Assembly (NCBI RefSeq): GCF_013409505.1
Contig: NZ_JACCBN010000001.1
Coordinates: 3,162,001-3,226,000 of the forward strand
Length of the DNA: 64,000 nt
From: Actinomycetospora corticicola
Lineage (GTDB): Bacteria > Actinomycetota > Actinomycetes > Mycobacteriales > Pseudonocardiaceae
Direction of reading: 5' to 3'
Part shown: positions 17,992 to 27,092 of the stretch, piece by piece
Layout: the number at the start of each line of letters is the position of its first letter
How positions within the stretch are numbered: the stretch's first letter is position 1
Program-made: the position numbers and the translations under genes
The notes under the pieces: model-generated
Told to the model about the DNA's origin: nothing
Databases searched by the model: none
The model's input: the letters and a program-made list of their open reading frames with translations, nothing else

Positions 17992-19412
17992 CGGCGGACC
18001 ACCGCGAGGACCTCGTCGCGCAGGGCGGCCACGGCATCGGCGTCGGAGGCCTCGACGTTCAGGCGCAGCAGCGGCTCGGTGTTCGACGGCCGCAGGTTGA
18101 ACCAGTCGCCGTTCTCGAACATCACCGTCAGCCCGTCGAGGGTGTCGGTGGTGACATCGGGGCGGTCCCCGTAGAGCTGCTCCACCTCCGCCATCCTGGC
18201 CTGCGGGTCGGTCACCGTCGAGTTGACCTCGCCGGAGGCGGCGTAGCGCGAGTACGTGGCCATGAGCTCCGAGAGCGGCTTGTCCTGCTCCCCCAGCGCC
18301 GCCAGGACGTGGAGGGCCGCGAGCATCCCGGAGTCGGCGCGGAAGAAGTCACGGAAGTAGTAGTGGGCGGAGTGCTCGCCGCCGAAGATCGCGCCGGTCT
18401 GCGCCATCGTCGCCTTGATGAACGAGTGGCCCACCCGGGTGCGGACCGGCTTCCCGCCCGCCTCGGTGACGATCTCCGGCACCGCGCGCGAGGTGATCAG
18501 GTTGTGGATGATCGTCGACCCCGGCTCCTTGGCCAGCTCGCGGGAGGCGACGAGGGCGGTGATCGCGCTCGGGCTGACCGCCTCGCCGCGCTCGTCGACG
18601 AGGAAGACGCGGTCGGCGTCGCCGTCGAAGGCGAGCCCGGCGTCGGCGTGGCCGAGGTTCGAGACCTCCCGCTGCAGGTCGACCAGGTTGTCCGGGTCGA
18701 GCGGGTTGGCCTCGTGGTTGGGGAACGAGCCGTCGAGCTCGAAGTAGAGCGGGTGCACGTCGATCGGCAGCGGGTCGAGCACCGCCGGCACGGTGTAGCC
18801 GGCCATCCCGTTGCCGGCGTCGACCACCACGGACAGCGGGCGGATGCCCGACAGGTCGACCAGGCTGCGCAGGTACTCCGCGTAGCCCTCGCGCATGTCC
18901 TGCTGCGTGACGGTGCCCGTGGTGCCGGTGGAGCCGGGCACCTCGCCCGGCCCGCGGTCGAGCATCGCGGCGATCTCGTCGAGGCCGGTGTCCTGCCCGA
19001 CGGGGCTCGCACCGGCCCGGCAGAGCTTGATGCCGTTGTAGGTGGCCGGGTTGTGGCTCGCGGTGAACATCGCGCCGGGGGCGTCGAGCACCCCGGAGGC
19101 GTAGTAGAGCATGTCCGTGCTGGCGAGTCCGATCTCGACGACGTCGACGCCGCGGCTGGTGACGCCCTCGGCGAACGCGGCGGCGAGCTCCGGCGAGGAG
19201 TCGCGCATGTCGTGGCCGATGACGATGCCGTTCGCGGGCGCGGCGCCGGCCTCGGAGGTCAACAGCTCGGCGAAGGCCGCCCCCACGTCCCGCACGAACG
19301 CCGCGTCGAGCTGCTCCCCGACCAGACCTCGCACGTCGTAGGCCTTGATCACCTGGCTGATGACGCGGGAGCGGGCGGCCTGCGCGGACTCGGTGGCTGC
19401 TGAACTGCTCAC
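17988..19412 (-). CDS. manB: Phosphomannomutase / phosphoglucomutase
   Basis: This enzyme converts mannose-6-phosphate to mannose-1-phosphate (and usually glucose-6-phosphate likewise) for GDP-mannose. The 474-residue product has IKAYDVRGLVGEQLD near the N-terminus, the active-site phosphoserine loop in TASHNPATYNGIKLC, the metal loop AFDGDADRVFLVDERG, the sugar-binding segment GGEHSAHYYFRDF and the C-terminal phosphate site RPSNTEPLLRLNVE. The GTG at 19412 (MSSSAATESAQAARS) is chosen since upstream sequence in the same frame lacks family similarity. With manA and manC in this window the whole fructose-6-phosphate to GDP-mannose route is present. Confidence 0.96.
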   Translation of the reverse strand: MSSSAATESAQAARSRVISQVIKAYDVRGLVGEQLDAAFVRDVGAAFAELLTSEAGAAPANGIVIGHDMRDSSPELAAAFAEGVTSRGVDVVEIGLASTDMLYYASGVLDAPGAMFTASHNPATYNGIKLCRAGASPVGQDTGLDEIAAMLDRGPGEVPGSTGTTGTVTQQDMREGYAEYLRSLVDLSGIRPLSVVVDAGNGMAGYTVPAVLDPLPIDVHPLYFELDGSFPNHEANPLDPDNLVDLQREVSNLGHADAGLAFDGDADRVFLVDERGEAVSPSAITALVASRELAKEPGSTIIHNLITSRAVPEIVTEAGGKPVRTRVGHSFIKATMAQTGAIFGGEHSAHYYFRDFFRADSGMLAALHVLAALGEQDKPLSELMATYSRYAASGEVNSTVTDPQARMAEVEQLYGDRPDVTTDTLDGLTVMFENGDWFNLRPSNTEPLLRLNVEASDADAVAALRDEVLAVVRR

Positions 19413-19482
19413 ACCCGCAGCGTATCCGCCGGGTCCGACGGCATGCGGCTCGGCGGCCACCCGAAGGGGTGGCCGCGGGGAC

Positions 19483-19845
19483 CTACGAGCCCGACGGGTC
19501 GGGCAGCACGCGTAGGTGGGCACGCCGACCGGTGCCGGCGACCGTGCCCTGACCGACGGCCTCCCCCGGGGGCTCCGCCCGGCCGGCCTCGCGCACGGCC
19601 TCGGCGAGCGCGGTCAGGTCGTCGGCGCTGGGCTCCGAGGGGAACTCGCCCTCGTAGCGCACGACCTCCCAGCCCCGGGGGGCGGTGAGGCGCAGGGCGT
19701 GGAACTCGCAGAGGTCGTACGAGTGCGGCTCCGCACTCCTCGCCAACGGACCCACGACGGCCGTCGAATCGGAATAGACGTACGTCAACGTGGCCACGGC
19801 CGCACGGCCGCACCCGGTCCGTGAGCACTTCCGTACTCCTCGCAC
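19483..19845 (-). CDS. DUF3499 family protein (Rv3258c-like)
   Basis: A 120-residue actinobacterial protein of unknown function. It begins MRGVRKCSRTGCGRAAVATLTYVYSDSTAVVGPL and continues with HSYDLCEFHALRLTAPRGWEVVR. The Cys pair CSRTGC and the later DLCEFH are arranged as a zinc-ribbon-like site. The C-terminus is Ala/Glu-rich and variable. The position next to manB is the same as that of Rv3258c. The start is GTG 19845; no ribosome site is evident. Function is not known; the metal-site reading is an inference from residue spacing. Confidence 0.85.
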   Translation of the reverse strand: MRGVRKCSRTGCGRAAVATLTYVYSDSTAVVGPLARSAEPHSYDLCEFHALRLTAPRGWEVVRYEGEFPSEPSADDLTALAEAVREAGRAEPPGEAVGQGTVAGTGRRAHLRVLPDPSGS

Positions 19846-19975
19846 GGGACGAGACGATAGACGCCTGCTCCGGCCCGCGTCGCGCAGGCTCGCTCGGCGC
19901 GTCGGGTGACGGCGTCGCGGACCCGTCCGGCGGTCGCCCGTGACCGAGGTGACCTCGGGCGACGGCCCCGGGGCG

Positions 19976-19981
19976 TAGGCT
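19976..19981 (+). promoter_or_regulatory. Leaderless -10 element (zincin-like gene)
   Basis: TAGGCT ends eight bases before the ATG at 19990 (TAGGCTCGCCGCTCATG), the layout of a leaderless actinobacterial promoter. A near-identical box precedes the gene at 36505. Confidence 0.55.
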
Positions 19982-19989
19982 CGCCGCTC

Positions 19990-20508
19990 ATGGCGAGGGG
20001 TGGTACCCGCACCGGCGGGCGCTCGGGTGGTGCACGGACCGGAGGCGCACTCCCGGGCCGGGCCCCGCGACGGCGCGACCGCCGCGGCCGCGGGATGCGG
20101 ACGCCGCTCTACCCGGCCAGTGCGCCGGCGTCGCGGACGCGGGCGGAGCGCTTCGACGCGGTGGTGCTCGAGGCCCTCGAGCCGATCGAGGACCGGTGGG
20201 GCGCCGAGCTCGAGGATCTCGACGTCGCGGTGGACGACGTCCCCGACGTGTCGACCCCCGTGCCGGACGACGACGGCGTGGTGGGCGACGGCGACATCCC
20301 GCTCGCCCGGCTCGTGCCGGCGGGCGTGGACCGCCGGGGCGCCCCGACGCGGGCCCGCATCGTCCTCTACCGGCGCCCGCTCGAGGCGCGGGCACTCGAC
20401 GGCGAGGACCTGGCCGACCTGCTCCACGACGTGCTGGTGGAGCAGATCGCCGAGTACCTCGGGGTGGAGCCCGACACCATCGACGACGGGTCGGACGAGG
20501 GTTCCTAG
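19990..20508 (+). CDS. Metallopeptidase-family (zincin-like) protein lacking HExxH
   Basis: A 172-residue protein of the PF06262 family, orthologous by position to Rv3259. An Arg/Gly-rich N-terminus ends in RRRDRRGRGMRTPLYPASAP, conserved in Streptomyces homologues, which supports the ATG at 19990 over the one at 20095. The core includes RAERFDAVVLEALEPIEDRW and PTRARIVLYRRPLEARALDG. Where canonical members have the zinc motif HExxH, this protein reads LLHDVLVEQIAEYLGVEPD, so catalysis is doubtful. It is transcribed divergently from the DUF3499 gene by a leaderless promoter and converges on the VOC gene with a seven-base gap. Confidence 0.85.
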   Translation: MARGGTRTGGRSGGARTGGALPGRAPRRRDRRGRGMRTPLYPASAPASRTRAERFDAVVLEALEPIEDRWGAELEDLDVAVDDVPDVSTPVPDDDGVVGDGDIPLARLVPAGVDRRGAPTRARIVLYRRPLEARALDGEDLADLLHDVLVEQIAEYLGVEPDTIDDGSDEGS

Positions 20509-20515
20509 GAGCCGT

Positions 20516-20893
20516 CTAGAAGCCGTGGTGCACGGCCTCGACGTTGTGCCCGTCGGGGTCGCGGAGGAAGACGGCGTAGTAGCCGGGGTGGTACTCCGGC
20601 CACTCCCGCGGCGCGTGCAGCACCTCCACCCCGGCGGCCAGCGCGGCCTCGTGCACGGCGTCGACCGCCGCCCGGTCGGGCGCCGCGAACGCGACGTGCA
20701 GTTCCTGCGCGACCGGGCCGCCCGGGCTCAGCCAGAACTGCGGGATGCCGGCCGCCCCGGCGAGCCCGACGACGGCGCTCCCCTCGTGCGGGATGCGTAT
20801 CGCCTCGACGAAGCCGAGCGGCGCGAAGACCTGCAGGTAGCGGGCCACGGCGGCGTCGACGTCGGCGACCGGGACCCCGAAGTGATCGAGCAT
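20516..20893 (-). CDS. VOC family protein (glyoxalase/bleomycin-resistance/dioxygenase fold)
   Basis: This 125-residue protein has a single VOC unit pair. It opens MLDHFGVPVADVDAAVARYLQVFAPLGF, has LHVAFAAPDRAAVDAVHEAALAAG in the middle, and ends with the metal-site motif YYAVFLRDPDGHNVEAVHHGF. Candidate metal ligands are His4, His near residue 67 and Glu near 119. The family includes glyoxalases, dioxygenases and antibiotic-binding proteins. The substrate cannot be predicted. It is a stand-alone gene between convergent and codirectional neighbours. Confidence 0.88.
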   Translation of the reverse strand: MLDHFGVPVADVDAAVARYLQVFAPLGFVEAIRIPHEGSAVVGLAGAAGIPQFWLSPGGPVAQELHVAFAAPDRAAVDAVHEAALAAGVEVLHAPREWPEYHPGYYAVFLRDPDGHNVEAVHHGF

Positions 20894-20933
20894 GCCGCGA
20901 CGCTAGCGGCGACCCCCGACAGTCTCGCCCGCG

Positions 20934-23900
20934 TCAGTCCAGCCGGGTGCGCGAGGGCAGGGCCGAGAGGGCGGTGAACAGCACGAGTGCGAGCTGCAGC
21001 AGGAGGAGCAGGCCGCGCAGCGTGGTGTCGCGGGTGACGACCACCGGGCCGCCGCCCGCCGGCACCGGCACCCCGACGAGGTGGCCCCAGGCCGGGACGA
21101 TGTCGGCGGGCGCGCCGCCGACCGTCGCGGTCCACCCGGACTCCCGCTCGGCCGCGAGCACCATGAGCCGTCGGTCGGCGCCGGGCGAGATCAGCACCCC
21201 CACGTTCGGCGGACTCGCCGGCAGCACTCCGATGCCCTGCGGGCGGCGGGGGGCGGCCTTCGCGTCGGTGGCGTCGTCGGACACCGGCGGCTCGAGGAGG
21301 ACGGCCCCCGCGACGGGCAGGCCGATGGTGAGGACCGACCGGCCGTCGGAGGTGGGTGCCGCGGGGCTCAGCAGCGGCGTCCCGGCGCTCACGGCGCGAT
21401 CGGCGACCGCGGCGTCGGGCAGGACCACCGCCGCGGTGCCGGACGCCGCCAGCTCCGCCGCCCCGGCCTGCACGGTCGCGGGGTCGCCGGAGAGCAGGGC
21501 GGTGACGTCGCGGGTGAGCCGCGCGGGCGCGGCGCCGACCGGGACGAGGTCGTCGTCGCCGTAGCGGGGCAGCTCCGCACCGGCCCGGCGGGTGGTGTCG
21601 GTGTCGAGCGCGAAGCCCGGCCCGTCCGCCCGCGGGGCGAGCCCGATCGCGACCACGGTCGCCCCGGAGCCCGCCAGCCGGTCGGCCAGCTGGGCGTCGA
21701 GGACCGGGGCCGGACGCGTGGCGAGCGGGCCGCGGGGCCCGATGAGCACGGCGCAGACCGCGAGCGCGATCGCGGCGGCCGCGACGACCGGCACCGCGAC
21801 GCCCCGGGCGCGCCCCGTGGAGGCCGCGCTCGACCGCACCCGCAGCCGGGACGAGAACGCGGTGCCCACCCGCGACGCCGCGGAGCGCGCGCCGCCGCCG
21901 ACGCGGCTCAGCACGCCGTCGGGGCCGAGGTCGATCGCGGGATCGCCGAGCTGTCGCGGCGCGGGCCGGTGCCGCGGGCCCGAGCGGCCCGTGACGAGGG
22001 TGCCGAGCGGCGTCACCCGGGCCTCGGCCAGGAGCGCGAGCAGGCTCCACAGCGCCCCGCACGCGGCGAACGCGAGCGCCGGGCCGGTCCAGCCGGGCCG
22101 CGGCTCGCCGCCCGAGAGGGGGGCCAGCGCCACCGTGCCGACGATCCCCGCGGCGACGATCCCGAGCAGCATGATCCCGAGGCCGGGGACCATCGCGCGG
22201 CGCGGGGCGACCAGCGCCCCGCCGACGGCGACGACCAGCACGATCAGCCCGACGACGGGCAGCGACCCGGCGCCGCCGGGGTCCAGCGAGAGCACGTCGA
22301 GGGTGCCGGCGAACCGCTCGGTGACCGGCGACCCGGTGCCGTGCAGGAGCACCTGCGGCGCGCGCAGCAGCGTCGAGGGCCAGGGCAGGAGCAGCAGCAC
22401 GGGCAGGACGACGACGGCGGCCAGGGCGACCGCCCGCCGCCGTGCCGCACCGGCCGGGGCGGGGACGGCGACGAACCCGACGACGACCACCACCAGCACC
22501 ATGAGGTGCACCAGCGGCGCGAACGCCGACACGGCGGCGAGCAGCAGCGAGGTGCCGGCCGCGGCGCTCCACCACGAGGTCCGCCGGCCGCGGGTGCCCT
22601 CGTCGCCCGCCGCGGTGCGGCTGCCGCGCAGCACCGCGGCGACCCCGGCGAGCACGAGCGGCAGGAGCACGACGACCACGACCCCGTCGAGGCGGCCCTG
22701 CGCGACGGCGGCGCCGGTGATGCCGAGCAGCGCGTAGACCGACGCGGCGAGCGCCCGGAGCACCCGGCCCACCCGGACGGGGCGGGAGGCGACGTAGGCG
22801 GAGAGCCCCGCCAGCGGCAGGGCCCCGAGGAGCAGCAGGGACACCGCGACGGCGGGCCCGGACGACCCGGCGACCGGCCACAGCAGTCCGCCGAACAGCC
22901 CGATCACGGCGAGGGCGGCGGAGGCCGGCGCGGCCGTGCCCCCGGCGACGGGGTGCCACTCGGCGAGGTAGCTGCTCCAGAGCGGACCGAGCTCGGGCAG
23001 CGCGCGGAGGCGGCCGCCCGCGAGGTCGAGGCCGAGGCGGGAGCGCTGGGCGAGCAGCGACACCGCGGTGAGCGCCAGGACCATGAGCAGGGCCGGCGCG
23101 AGCAGCAGCTCCCGGAGCACGCGGCCGGGCGTGACGGGCACGACGACGAGCCGCGGGTCGGGCTCCGCCGGCGCCGCCTCGCGGGGATCGGGGATGCCGA
23201 CGAGGGCGGTGGCCGCCTCCGGGTCCGGCGCGGCGGTGCGGTGCCGGCCGCTGCGGGCGCCGATCAGCTCGGTCGGTCCCGCCTCGCCGGACGTGGTGGG
23301 GCCCGCCAGGGAGACCGCGACGGACTCGCCGCCGGGGCGGCGCAGACCCGCCTTGCGGCGCGCGGTGCGCTTCGGTGCGGTGGCGCCGGCCGGCAGGGCG
23401 CCCTGCCCGACGAGCAGCGATCCCTCCTCGGGGCCCTCCGTGGCCGCGGCCGCGGACTGCGGGGCCCGCGACGGCCGGGCCGCCCAGTCCGGCAGCCGAC
23501 CGAGGTCGAGGTCGTCGCGCACCCGGTTGCGGACGATGCTCGCGAGGCCACCGGAGACGGCGTTGCGCAGGCGGGTGGTGCGGCTGGTGAGCAGGCCGCG
23601 TACGTCCCCCGGCCCGGCGTCGGTGGTCCGACGGCGGCGCGCCTCCCGCAGGTCGCCGAGGTCGGCCAGGAGCCGCCCCATCGCGCCGAGCTCGGCGTTG
23701 GCGGCGCGGGGCCGGCGCAGCAGCAGGAAGCCGATCGCCCGCAGCACCGCGAGCAACGGCAGCCGCACCAGGCCGGTCGCGTAGGCGAACCCGGAGCCGT
23801 TGGCGAGGACCGTCGCCATGCCGTTGCGACGATCGGTGGTCCGCAGGCCGCCCTCGGTACCGCGTGCGTCGAGCCCGCGGGACCCGACGGTGACGGCCCG

Positions 23901-24587
23901 CGCGTGGTGCAGCCGGGCGGAGGGCACGCAGAGGACGAGCCCGCCGGCACGGTTGACCCGCCACCCGAGGTCGAGGTCCTCCCGCAGGAGCCCGTACCCC
24001 GAGTCGTACCCGCCGAGGGCGTCCCACTCCCGACGACGGATCAGCGCGCCGGCCGACCCGACGGCCAGCACCTCCGAGTTGGTGGCGAACTGCCCGAGGT
24101 CGAGCTCGTCGGAGCCGATACCGGTCTGGCGGTGGCCGGAGGCGTCGGTGGACAGGCCCGCCTCGACGACGAGGCGCGGATCGTCCCAGTCGAGCTGCAG
24201 CGGGCCGAGCATCGCCGCGGCGGGCGAGGTCTCGGCGACGGAGAGCAGGACGTCGAGACACGAGGGCTCGGGCGCCGCGTCGTCGTGCAGCACCCACAGC
24301 CAGTCGCCGGAGCTGCGCTCCCCGGACCGGCCCCACCGCCGGTCCGCGTCGGCCACGGCCGCCGCCACGGCGGTGCCGAACGGGGTGTCGCGCGGGAGGT
24401 CCAGCACGACGTCGACGCGGTTGGAGGACCGCAGCAGGTCGGGCGTGGAGTCCCGCGAGCCGGTGTCGACCGCGACGACCCGCCGCGGGCCGACCGAGAG
24501 CCGACCGAGTGCGCCGAGGGTCTCGGGCAGCCACGCCTCACCGTCGTGACAGACCAGGACCGCCAGCACGGGCGCCGTGGGGGCCAC
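20934..24587 (-). CDS. Large membrane glycosyltransferase, family 2 N-terminal domain
   Basis: A 1,217-residue protein. Residues 1-300 form a GT-A domain with LAVLVCHDGEAWLPETLGAL, VVAVDTGSRDST, the metal-binding segment DWLWVLHDDAAPEPSCL and [20 protein letters not shown] linker of about 180 residues follows, then a long region with roughly a dozen hydrophobic helices interrupted by soluble loops, ending in a beta-rich outer domain (about 950-1180) and a last helix. Comparable proteins lie upstream of whiB2 in many actinobacteria and are presumed to glycosylate an envelope polymer using a lipid-linked donor. The substrate is unknown. The GTG at 24587 gives MAPTAPVLAVLVCHDG. Confidence 0.88.
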   Translation of the reverse strand: MAPTAPVLAVLVCHDGEAWLPETLGALGRLSVGPRRVVAVDTGSRDSTPDLLRSSNRVDVVLDLPRDTPFGTAVAAAVADADRRWGRSGERSSGDWLWVLHDDAAPEPSCLDVLLSVAETSPAAAMLGPLQLDWDDPRLVVEAGLSTDASGHRQTGIGSDELDLGQFATNSEVLAVGSAGALIRRREWDALGGYDSGYGLLREDLDLGWRVNRAGGLVLCVPSARLHHARAVTVGSRGLDARGTEGGLRTTDRRNGMATVLANGSGFAYATGLVRLPLLAVLRAIGFLLLRRPRAANAELGAMGRLLADLGDLREARRRRTTDAGPGDVRGLLTSRTTRLRNAVSGGLASIVRNRVRDDLDLGRLPDWAARPSRAPQSAAAATEGPEEGSLLVGQGALPAGATAPKRTARRKAGLRRPGGESVAVSLAGPTTSGEAGPTELIGARSGRHRTAAPDPEAATALVGIPDPREAAPAEPDPRLVVVPVTPGRVLRELLLAPALLMVLALTAVSLLAQRSRLGLDLAGGRLRALPELGPLWSSYLAEWHPVAGGTAAPASAALAVIGLFGGLLWPVAGSSGPAVAVSLLLLGALPLAGLSAYVASRPVRVGRVLRALAASVYALLGITGAAVAQGRLDGVVVVVLLPLVLAGVAAVLRGSRTAAGDEGTRGRRTSWWSAAAGTSLLLAAVSAFAPLVHLMVLVVVVVGFVAVPAPAGAARRRAVALAAVVVLPVLLLLPWPSTLLRAPQVLLHGTGSPVTERFAGTLDVLSLDPGGAGSLPVVGLIVLVVAVGGALVAPRRAMVPGLGIMLLGIVAAGIVGTVALAPLSGGEPRPGWTGPALAFAACGALWSLLALLAEARVTPLGTLVTGRSGPRHRPAPRQLGDPAIDLGPDGVLSRVGGGARSAASRVGTAFSSRLRVRSSAASTGRARGVAVPVVAAAAIALAVCAVLIGPRGPLATRPAPVLDAQLADRLAGSGATVVAIGLAPRADGPGFALDTDTTRRAGAELPRYGDDDLVPVGAAPARLTRDVTALLSGDPATVQAGAAELAASGTAAVVLPDAAVADRAVSAGTPLLSPAAPTSDGRSVLTIGLPVAGAVLLEPPVSDDATDAKAAPRRPQGIGVLPASPPNVGVLISPGADRRLMVLAAERESGWTATVGGAPADIVPAWGHLVGVPVPAGGGPVVVTRDTTLRGLLLLLQLALVLFTALSALPSRTRLD

Positions 24588-24610
24588 CGCCGTCCCTCCC
24601 GCCGTCGGGT

Positions 24611-24630
24611 CGTCCGGCTGTCGCCGGACG
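24611..24630 (-). terminator. Short hairpin between whiB2 and glycosyltransferase gene
   Basis: CGTCCGGC-TGTC-GCCGGACG forms an eight-base stem with a four-base loop. Together with the larger hairpin at 24676 it separates whiB2 from the downstream gene. Confidence 0.5.
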
Positions 24631-24675
24631 CGCCCGAGACTAGAAGGGGGGCCCGACAGCGTCGTCGGACAGGGT

Positions 24676-24703
24676 CACCACGCCCCGCGCCGGGGCCGTG
24701 GTG
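24676..24703 (-). terminator. whiB2: Hairpin terminator of whiB2
   Basis: CACCACG-CCCCG-CGC-CGGGG-CCGTGGTG forms a long stem 13 bases past the whiB2 stop, consistent with an intrinsic terminator without U tract. Confidence 0.6.
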
Positions 24704-24715
24704 GGAGCGGACGGG

Positions 24716-25072
24716 TCAGACGACCCGGCGCTTGAGACGACGGCGCTCCCGCTCGGAGAGACCGCCCCAGATGCCGAAGCGCTCGTCGTGCCCGAGGGCG
24801 TACTCCAGGCACTCGGAACGCACCTCGCAGCTGTTGCAGATCTGCTTGGCCTCCCGGGTCGATCCGCCCTTCTCGGGGAAGAACGCCTCGGGATCGGTCT
24901 GCGCGCACAGGGCGCGTTCCTGCCATTCCTGCTCGTCCTCGTCCGTGACGGCGAACAGCTCCCCCAGGACGTCACGCGGCCTCCCGGCCCCGTGCGGTCC
25001 CCCTGCCGCCGTGGACGTCCCGTCGAACCTCACGCTGCCCAGCACCACCGACCCGCTCTCCGCACCGTTCAC
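24716..25072 (-). CDS. whiB2: WhiB-family transcriptional regulator WhiB2 (WhmD)
   Basis: An iron-sulfur protein that acts with the principal sigma factor in septation and cell division. The 118-residue product has a variable N-terminus, then four cluster cysteines in ERALCAQTDPEAFFPEKGGS, CNSCEVRSECLEYAL, the turn GIWGGLSERER and a basic tail RRRLKRRVV. Its place between the large glycosyltransferase and the fbiAB region matches whiB2 in mycobacteria. The GTG at 25072 has a strong GAGGGAGG site five bases upstream. The leader of about 70 bases contains a GC-rich hairpin and is read from a recognisable sigma-A type promoter. Confidence 0.96.
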   Translation of the reverse strand: MNGAESGSVVLGSVRFDGTSTAAGGPHGAGRPRDVLGELFAVTDEDEQEWQERALCAQTDPEAFFPEKGGSTREAKQICNSCEVRSECLEYALGHDERFGIWGGLSERERRRLKRRVV

Positions 25073-25111
25073 ACGGCCTCCCTCACCGCTAGCACTCCCC
25101 AGCTGGCGGAG

Positions 25112-25130
25112 CGCCGGCCCCGCGCCGGCG
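25112..25130 (-). promoter_or_regulatory. Hairpin in whiB2 5' leader
   Basis: CGCCGGC (25112-25118) and GCCGGCG (25124-25130) form a seven-base stem in the untranslated leader of whiB2, about 40 bases before the start codon. Its regulatory role, if any, is unknown. Confidence 0.4.
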
Positions 25131-25145
25131 TGTACGTCGGCAGGA

Positions 25146-25175
25146 ATTACATCGGTGTCGTTCCATGTGGGTCAA
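25146..25175 (-). promoter_or_regulatory. whiB2 promoter (-35 TTGACC, -10 TGTAAT)
   Basis: On the minus strand TTGACC (25175-25170), an 18-base spacer and TGTAAT (25151-25146) form one of the best sigma-A type promoters in the window. It lies about 75 bases before the whiB2 start. Confidence 0.65.
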
Positions 25176-25284
25176 GTCGGGTCCCACGGGTGGCCGCATG
25201 TCGCGACGGACGGTCGTCACGTGCGGTGAACGCGTTTTCGACGTTCATCGACGCTGCGTGGCCACCTCGCGGCCCCCGACCTGG

Positions 25285-25290
25285 GACACT
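25285..25290 (+). promoter_or_regulatory. Leaderless -10-like element of the site-2 protease gene
   Basis: GACACT ends six bases before the GTG at 25297, consistent with leaderless transcription and supporting that start. The first base departs from the TANNNT consensus. Confidence 0.4.
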
Positions 25291-25296
25291 GGGTCC

Positions 25297-26058
25297 GTGG
25301 CCAGCCTGCGCTCCGGTGGGAGCCTGACCCGGACCAGCCCCATCTTCCTGGGGCTCCTCGCCGCGACGGTGGCGGGGTGCGTCCTCACGCTCGTCTCCTC
25401 CGAGATCGCGATCACCGCCGGCGTGGTGATGATCATCCTGGCGGGCTGGTGCGTGTCGCTGTGCCTGCACGAGTTCGCCCACGCCCTGACCGCGCACCGC
25501 TGCGGCGACCCGTGGGTCAAGGCCCGCGGCTACCTCACGCTGGACATCACGAAGTACGCCAACCCCGGCCTGACCTTCGTGCTGCCGGTGCTGTTCCTGC
25601 TCATCGGCGGCATCCCGCTGCCCGGCGGCGCGGTCTACATCGCCCGCGGCACGCTGCGCGCCCGGTGGGCGATGAGCCTCGTCTCGCTCGCGGGCCCGCT
25701 GGTCAACCTCGTCCTCGCCGTGCTCCTGGCGCTCGTGGTCCCGCTGGTGCCGGTCTACCTCGGCGCCGGGCTGTCCTTCCTGGCCCTGATCCAGGTGCTC
25801 GCCTTCGTGCTGAACATCCTGCCGATCCCGGGACTGGACGGCTGGGGCGTCCTCGACCCCTACCTCTCCGAGCACACGCGGCAGCGGGTCGCCCCGTTCA
25901 CCCCGTACGCCCCGCTGCTGCTGTTCGTGGTGCTGCTGCTGTTCTCCCCCGCCGCGCAGGCGCTGTTCGGGTTCGCCTCGTTCGTCTACTCCGGCACGGG
26001 CGGCGACCTGGCGCTCGCCGAGGCCGGCCGCTCGATCTTCTTCTTCTGGCAGCGCTAG
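25297..26058 (+). CDS. Site-2 protease family (M50) membrane metallopeptidase
   Basis: A 253-residue intramembrane zinc protease. The zinc motif HEFAH is in LCLHEFAHALTAHRCGDPW (about residues 57-75), and the third ligand lies in LNILPIPGLDGWGVLD (about 180-195), as in group I/III M50 enzymes without PDZ domain. Around six hydrophobic helices are seen. A GTG at 25297 is taken as the start (MASLRSGGSLTRTSPIFLG); more upstream frame has no similarity. It lies between whiB2 and fbiA and may cleave a membrane-bound regulator, but no substrate can be named from context. Confidence 0.88.
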   Translation: MASLRSGGSLTRTSPIFLGLLAATVAGCVLTLVSSEIAITAGVVMIILAGWCVSLCLHEFAHALTAHRCGDPWVKARGYLTLDITKYANPGLTFVLPVLFLLIGGIPLPGGAVYIARGTLRARWAMSLVSLAGPLVNLVLAVLLALVVPLVPVYLGAGLSFLALIQVLAFVLNILPIPGLDGWGVLDPYLSEHTRQRVAPFTPYAPLLLFVVLLLFSPAAQALFGFASFVYSGTGGDLALAEAGRSIFFFWQR

Positions 26059-26132
26059 GCGGGTCCCTTCGGAGACGCCGGGTCGTACCCCGACCCGGCA
26101 CGCTGTCGGGGGCACGGGGCACGATCGTCGGC

Positions 26133-27092
26133 GTGAAGGTCACGGTTCTGGTCGGGGGCGTCGGCGGCGCACGGTTCCTGCAGGGGGTGCTGGCGGCCCT
26201 CGGGGACGGCGCGGACGTCTCGGCGGTGGTCAACGTCGGGGACGACATCTGGCTGCACGGGCTCCGGGTCTGTCCCGATCTCGACACCTGCATGTACACC
26301 CTCGGCGGCGGCATCGACACCGGGAAGGGCTGGGGCCGGGCCGCGGAGACGTGGTCGGTGAAGGCCGAGCTGGAGGCCTACGGCGCCGACCCGACGTGGT
26401 TCGGGCTGGGCGACCGGGACGTCGCCACCCACCTCGTGCGCACCCGCATGCTGCGCGCCGGCTACCCGCTCTCGCAGGTCACCGAGGCCCTGTGCAACCG
26501 GTGGCGGCCCGGGGTCGCGCTCATCCCCTCGAGCGACGACCGGATCGAGACCCACGTGGTGATCGACGACCCGGACTCCGGCGAGCGGCGCGCGGTCCAC
26601 TTCCAGGAGTGGTGGGTCCGCTACCGCGCCGTCCCGCCCGCCCACGGGTTCGCCTCGGTGGGCCGGGACGCGGCGACGGCCGCCCCGGCCGCCCTCGCGG
26701 CGATCGCCGACGCCGACCTGGTGCTGCTCGCCCCGTCCAACCCCGTCGTCAGCGTCGGGACGATCGTCGACGTCCCGGGTCTCCGCGCGGCCCTCGCCGC
26801 GGCACGCGCACCCGTCGTCGGGATCAGCCCGATCATCGGCGGGCGCGCCGTCCGCGGGATGGCCGAGGCGTGCCTGGACGCGGTGGGCGTCGAGGTCTCC
26901 GCGGAGGGCGTCGGGCGGCACTACGGGGCGCGCTCCGCCGGTGGCCTGCTCGACGGGTGGCTCGTGCACTCCGACGACACCGCTGACCTGCCCGGGGTGG
27001 CCGTCCGCTCCGTCCCGCTGCTGATGACCGACCCGGAGGCCACCGCCGCGATGGTCCGGGCGGCGATGGACCTGGTGGGGCTCGGTGTCTGA
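26133..27092 (+). CDS. fbiA: 2-phospho-L-lactate/phosphoenolpyruvate transferase FbiA (CofD)
   Basis: FbiA transfers a phosphoenolpyruvate- or phospholactate-derived group to the deazaflavin Fo, giving dehydro-F420-0 in actinobacteria. The 319-residue product opens [21 protein letters not shown] with the glycine loop, then [64 protein letters not shown] and [16 protein letters not shown], all family motifs. The GTG at 26133 gives the conserved N-terminus. Its end overlaps fbiB by eight bases, so the two form an operon. Confidence 0.97.
   Translation: MKVTVLVGGVGGARFLQGVLAALGDGADVSAVVNVGDDIWLHGLRVCPDLDTCMYTLGGGIDTGKGWGRAAETWSVKAELEAYGADPTWFGLGDRDVATHLVRTRMLRAGYPLSQVTEALCNRWRPGVALIPSSDDRIETHVVIDDPDSGERRAVHFQEWWVRYRAVPPAHGFASVGRDAATAAPAALAAIADADLVLLAPSNPVVSVGTIVDVPGLRAALAAARAPVVGISPIIGGRAVRGMAEACLDAVGVEVSAEGVGRHYGARSAGGLLDGWLVHSDDTADLPGVAVRSVPLLMTDPEATAAMVRAAMDLVGLGV

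Noticed and set aside
21081-25229. 1,382-codon open frame opposite the large glycosyltransferase and whiB2
   Set aside because: It is composed of Arg/Gly/Glu/Gln repeats with no recognisable motif and runs across two real genes and their terminators.
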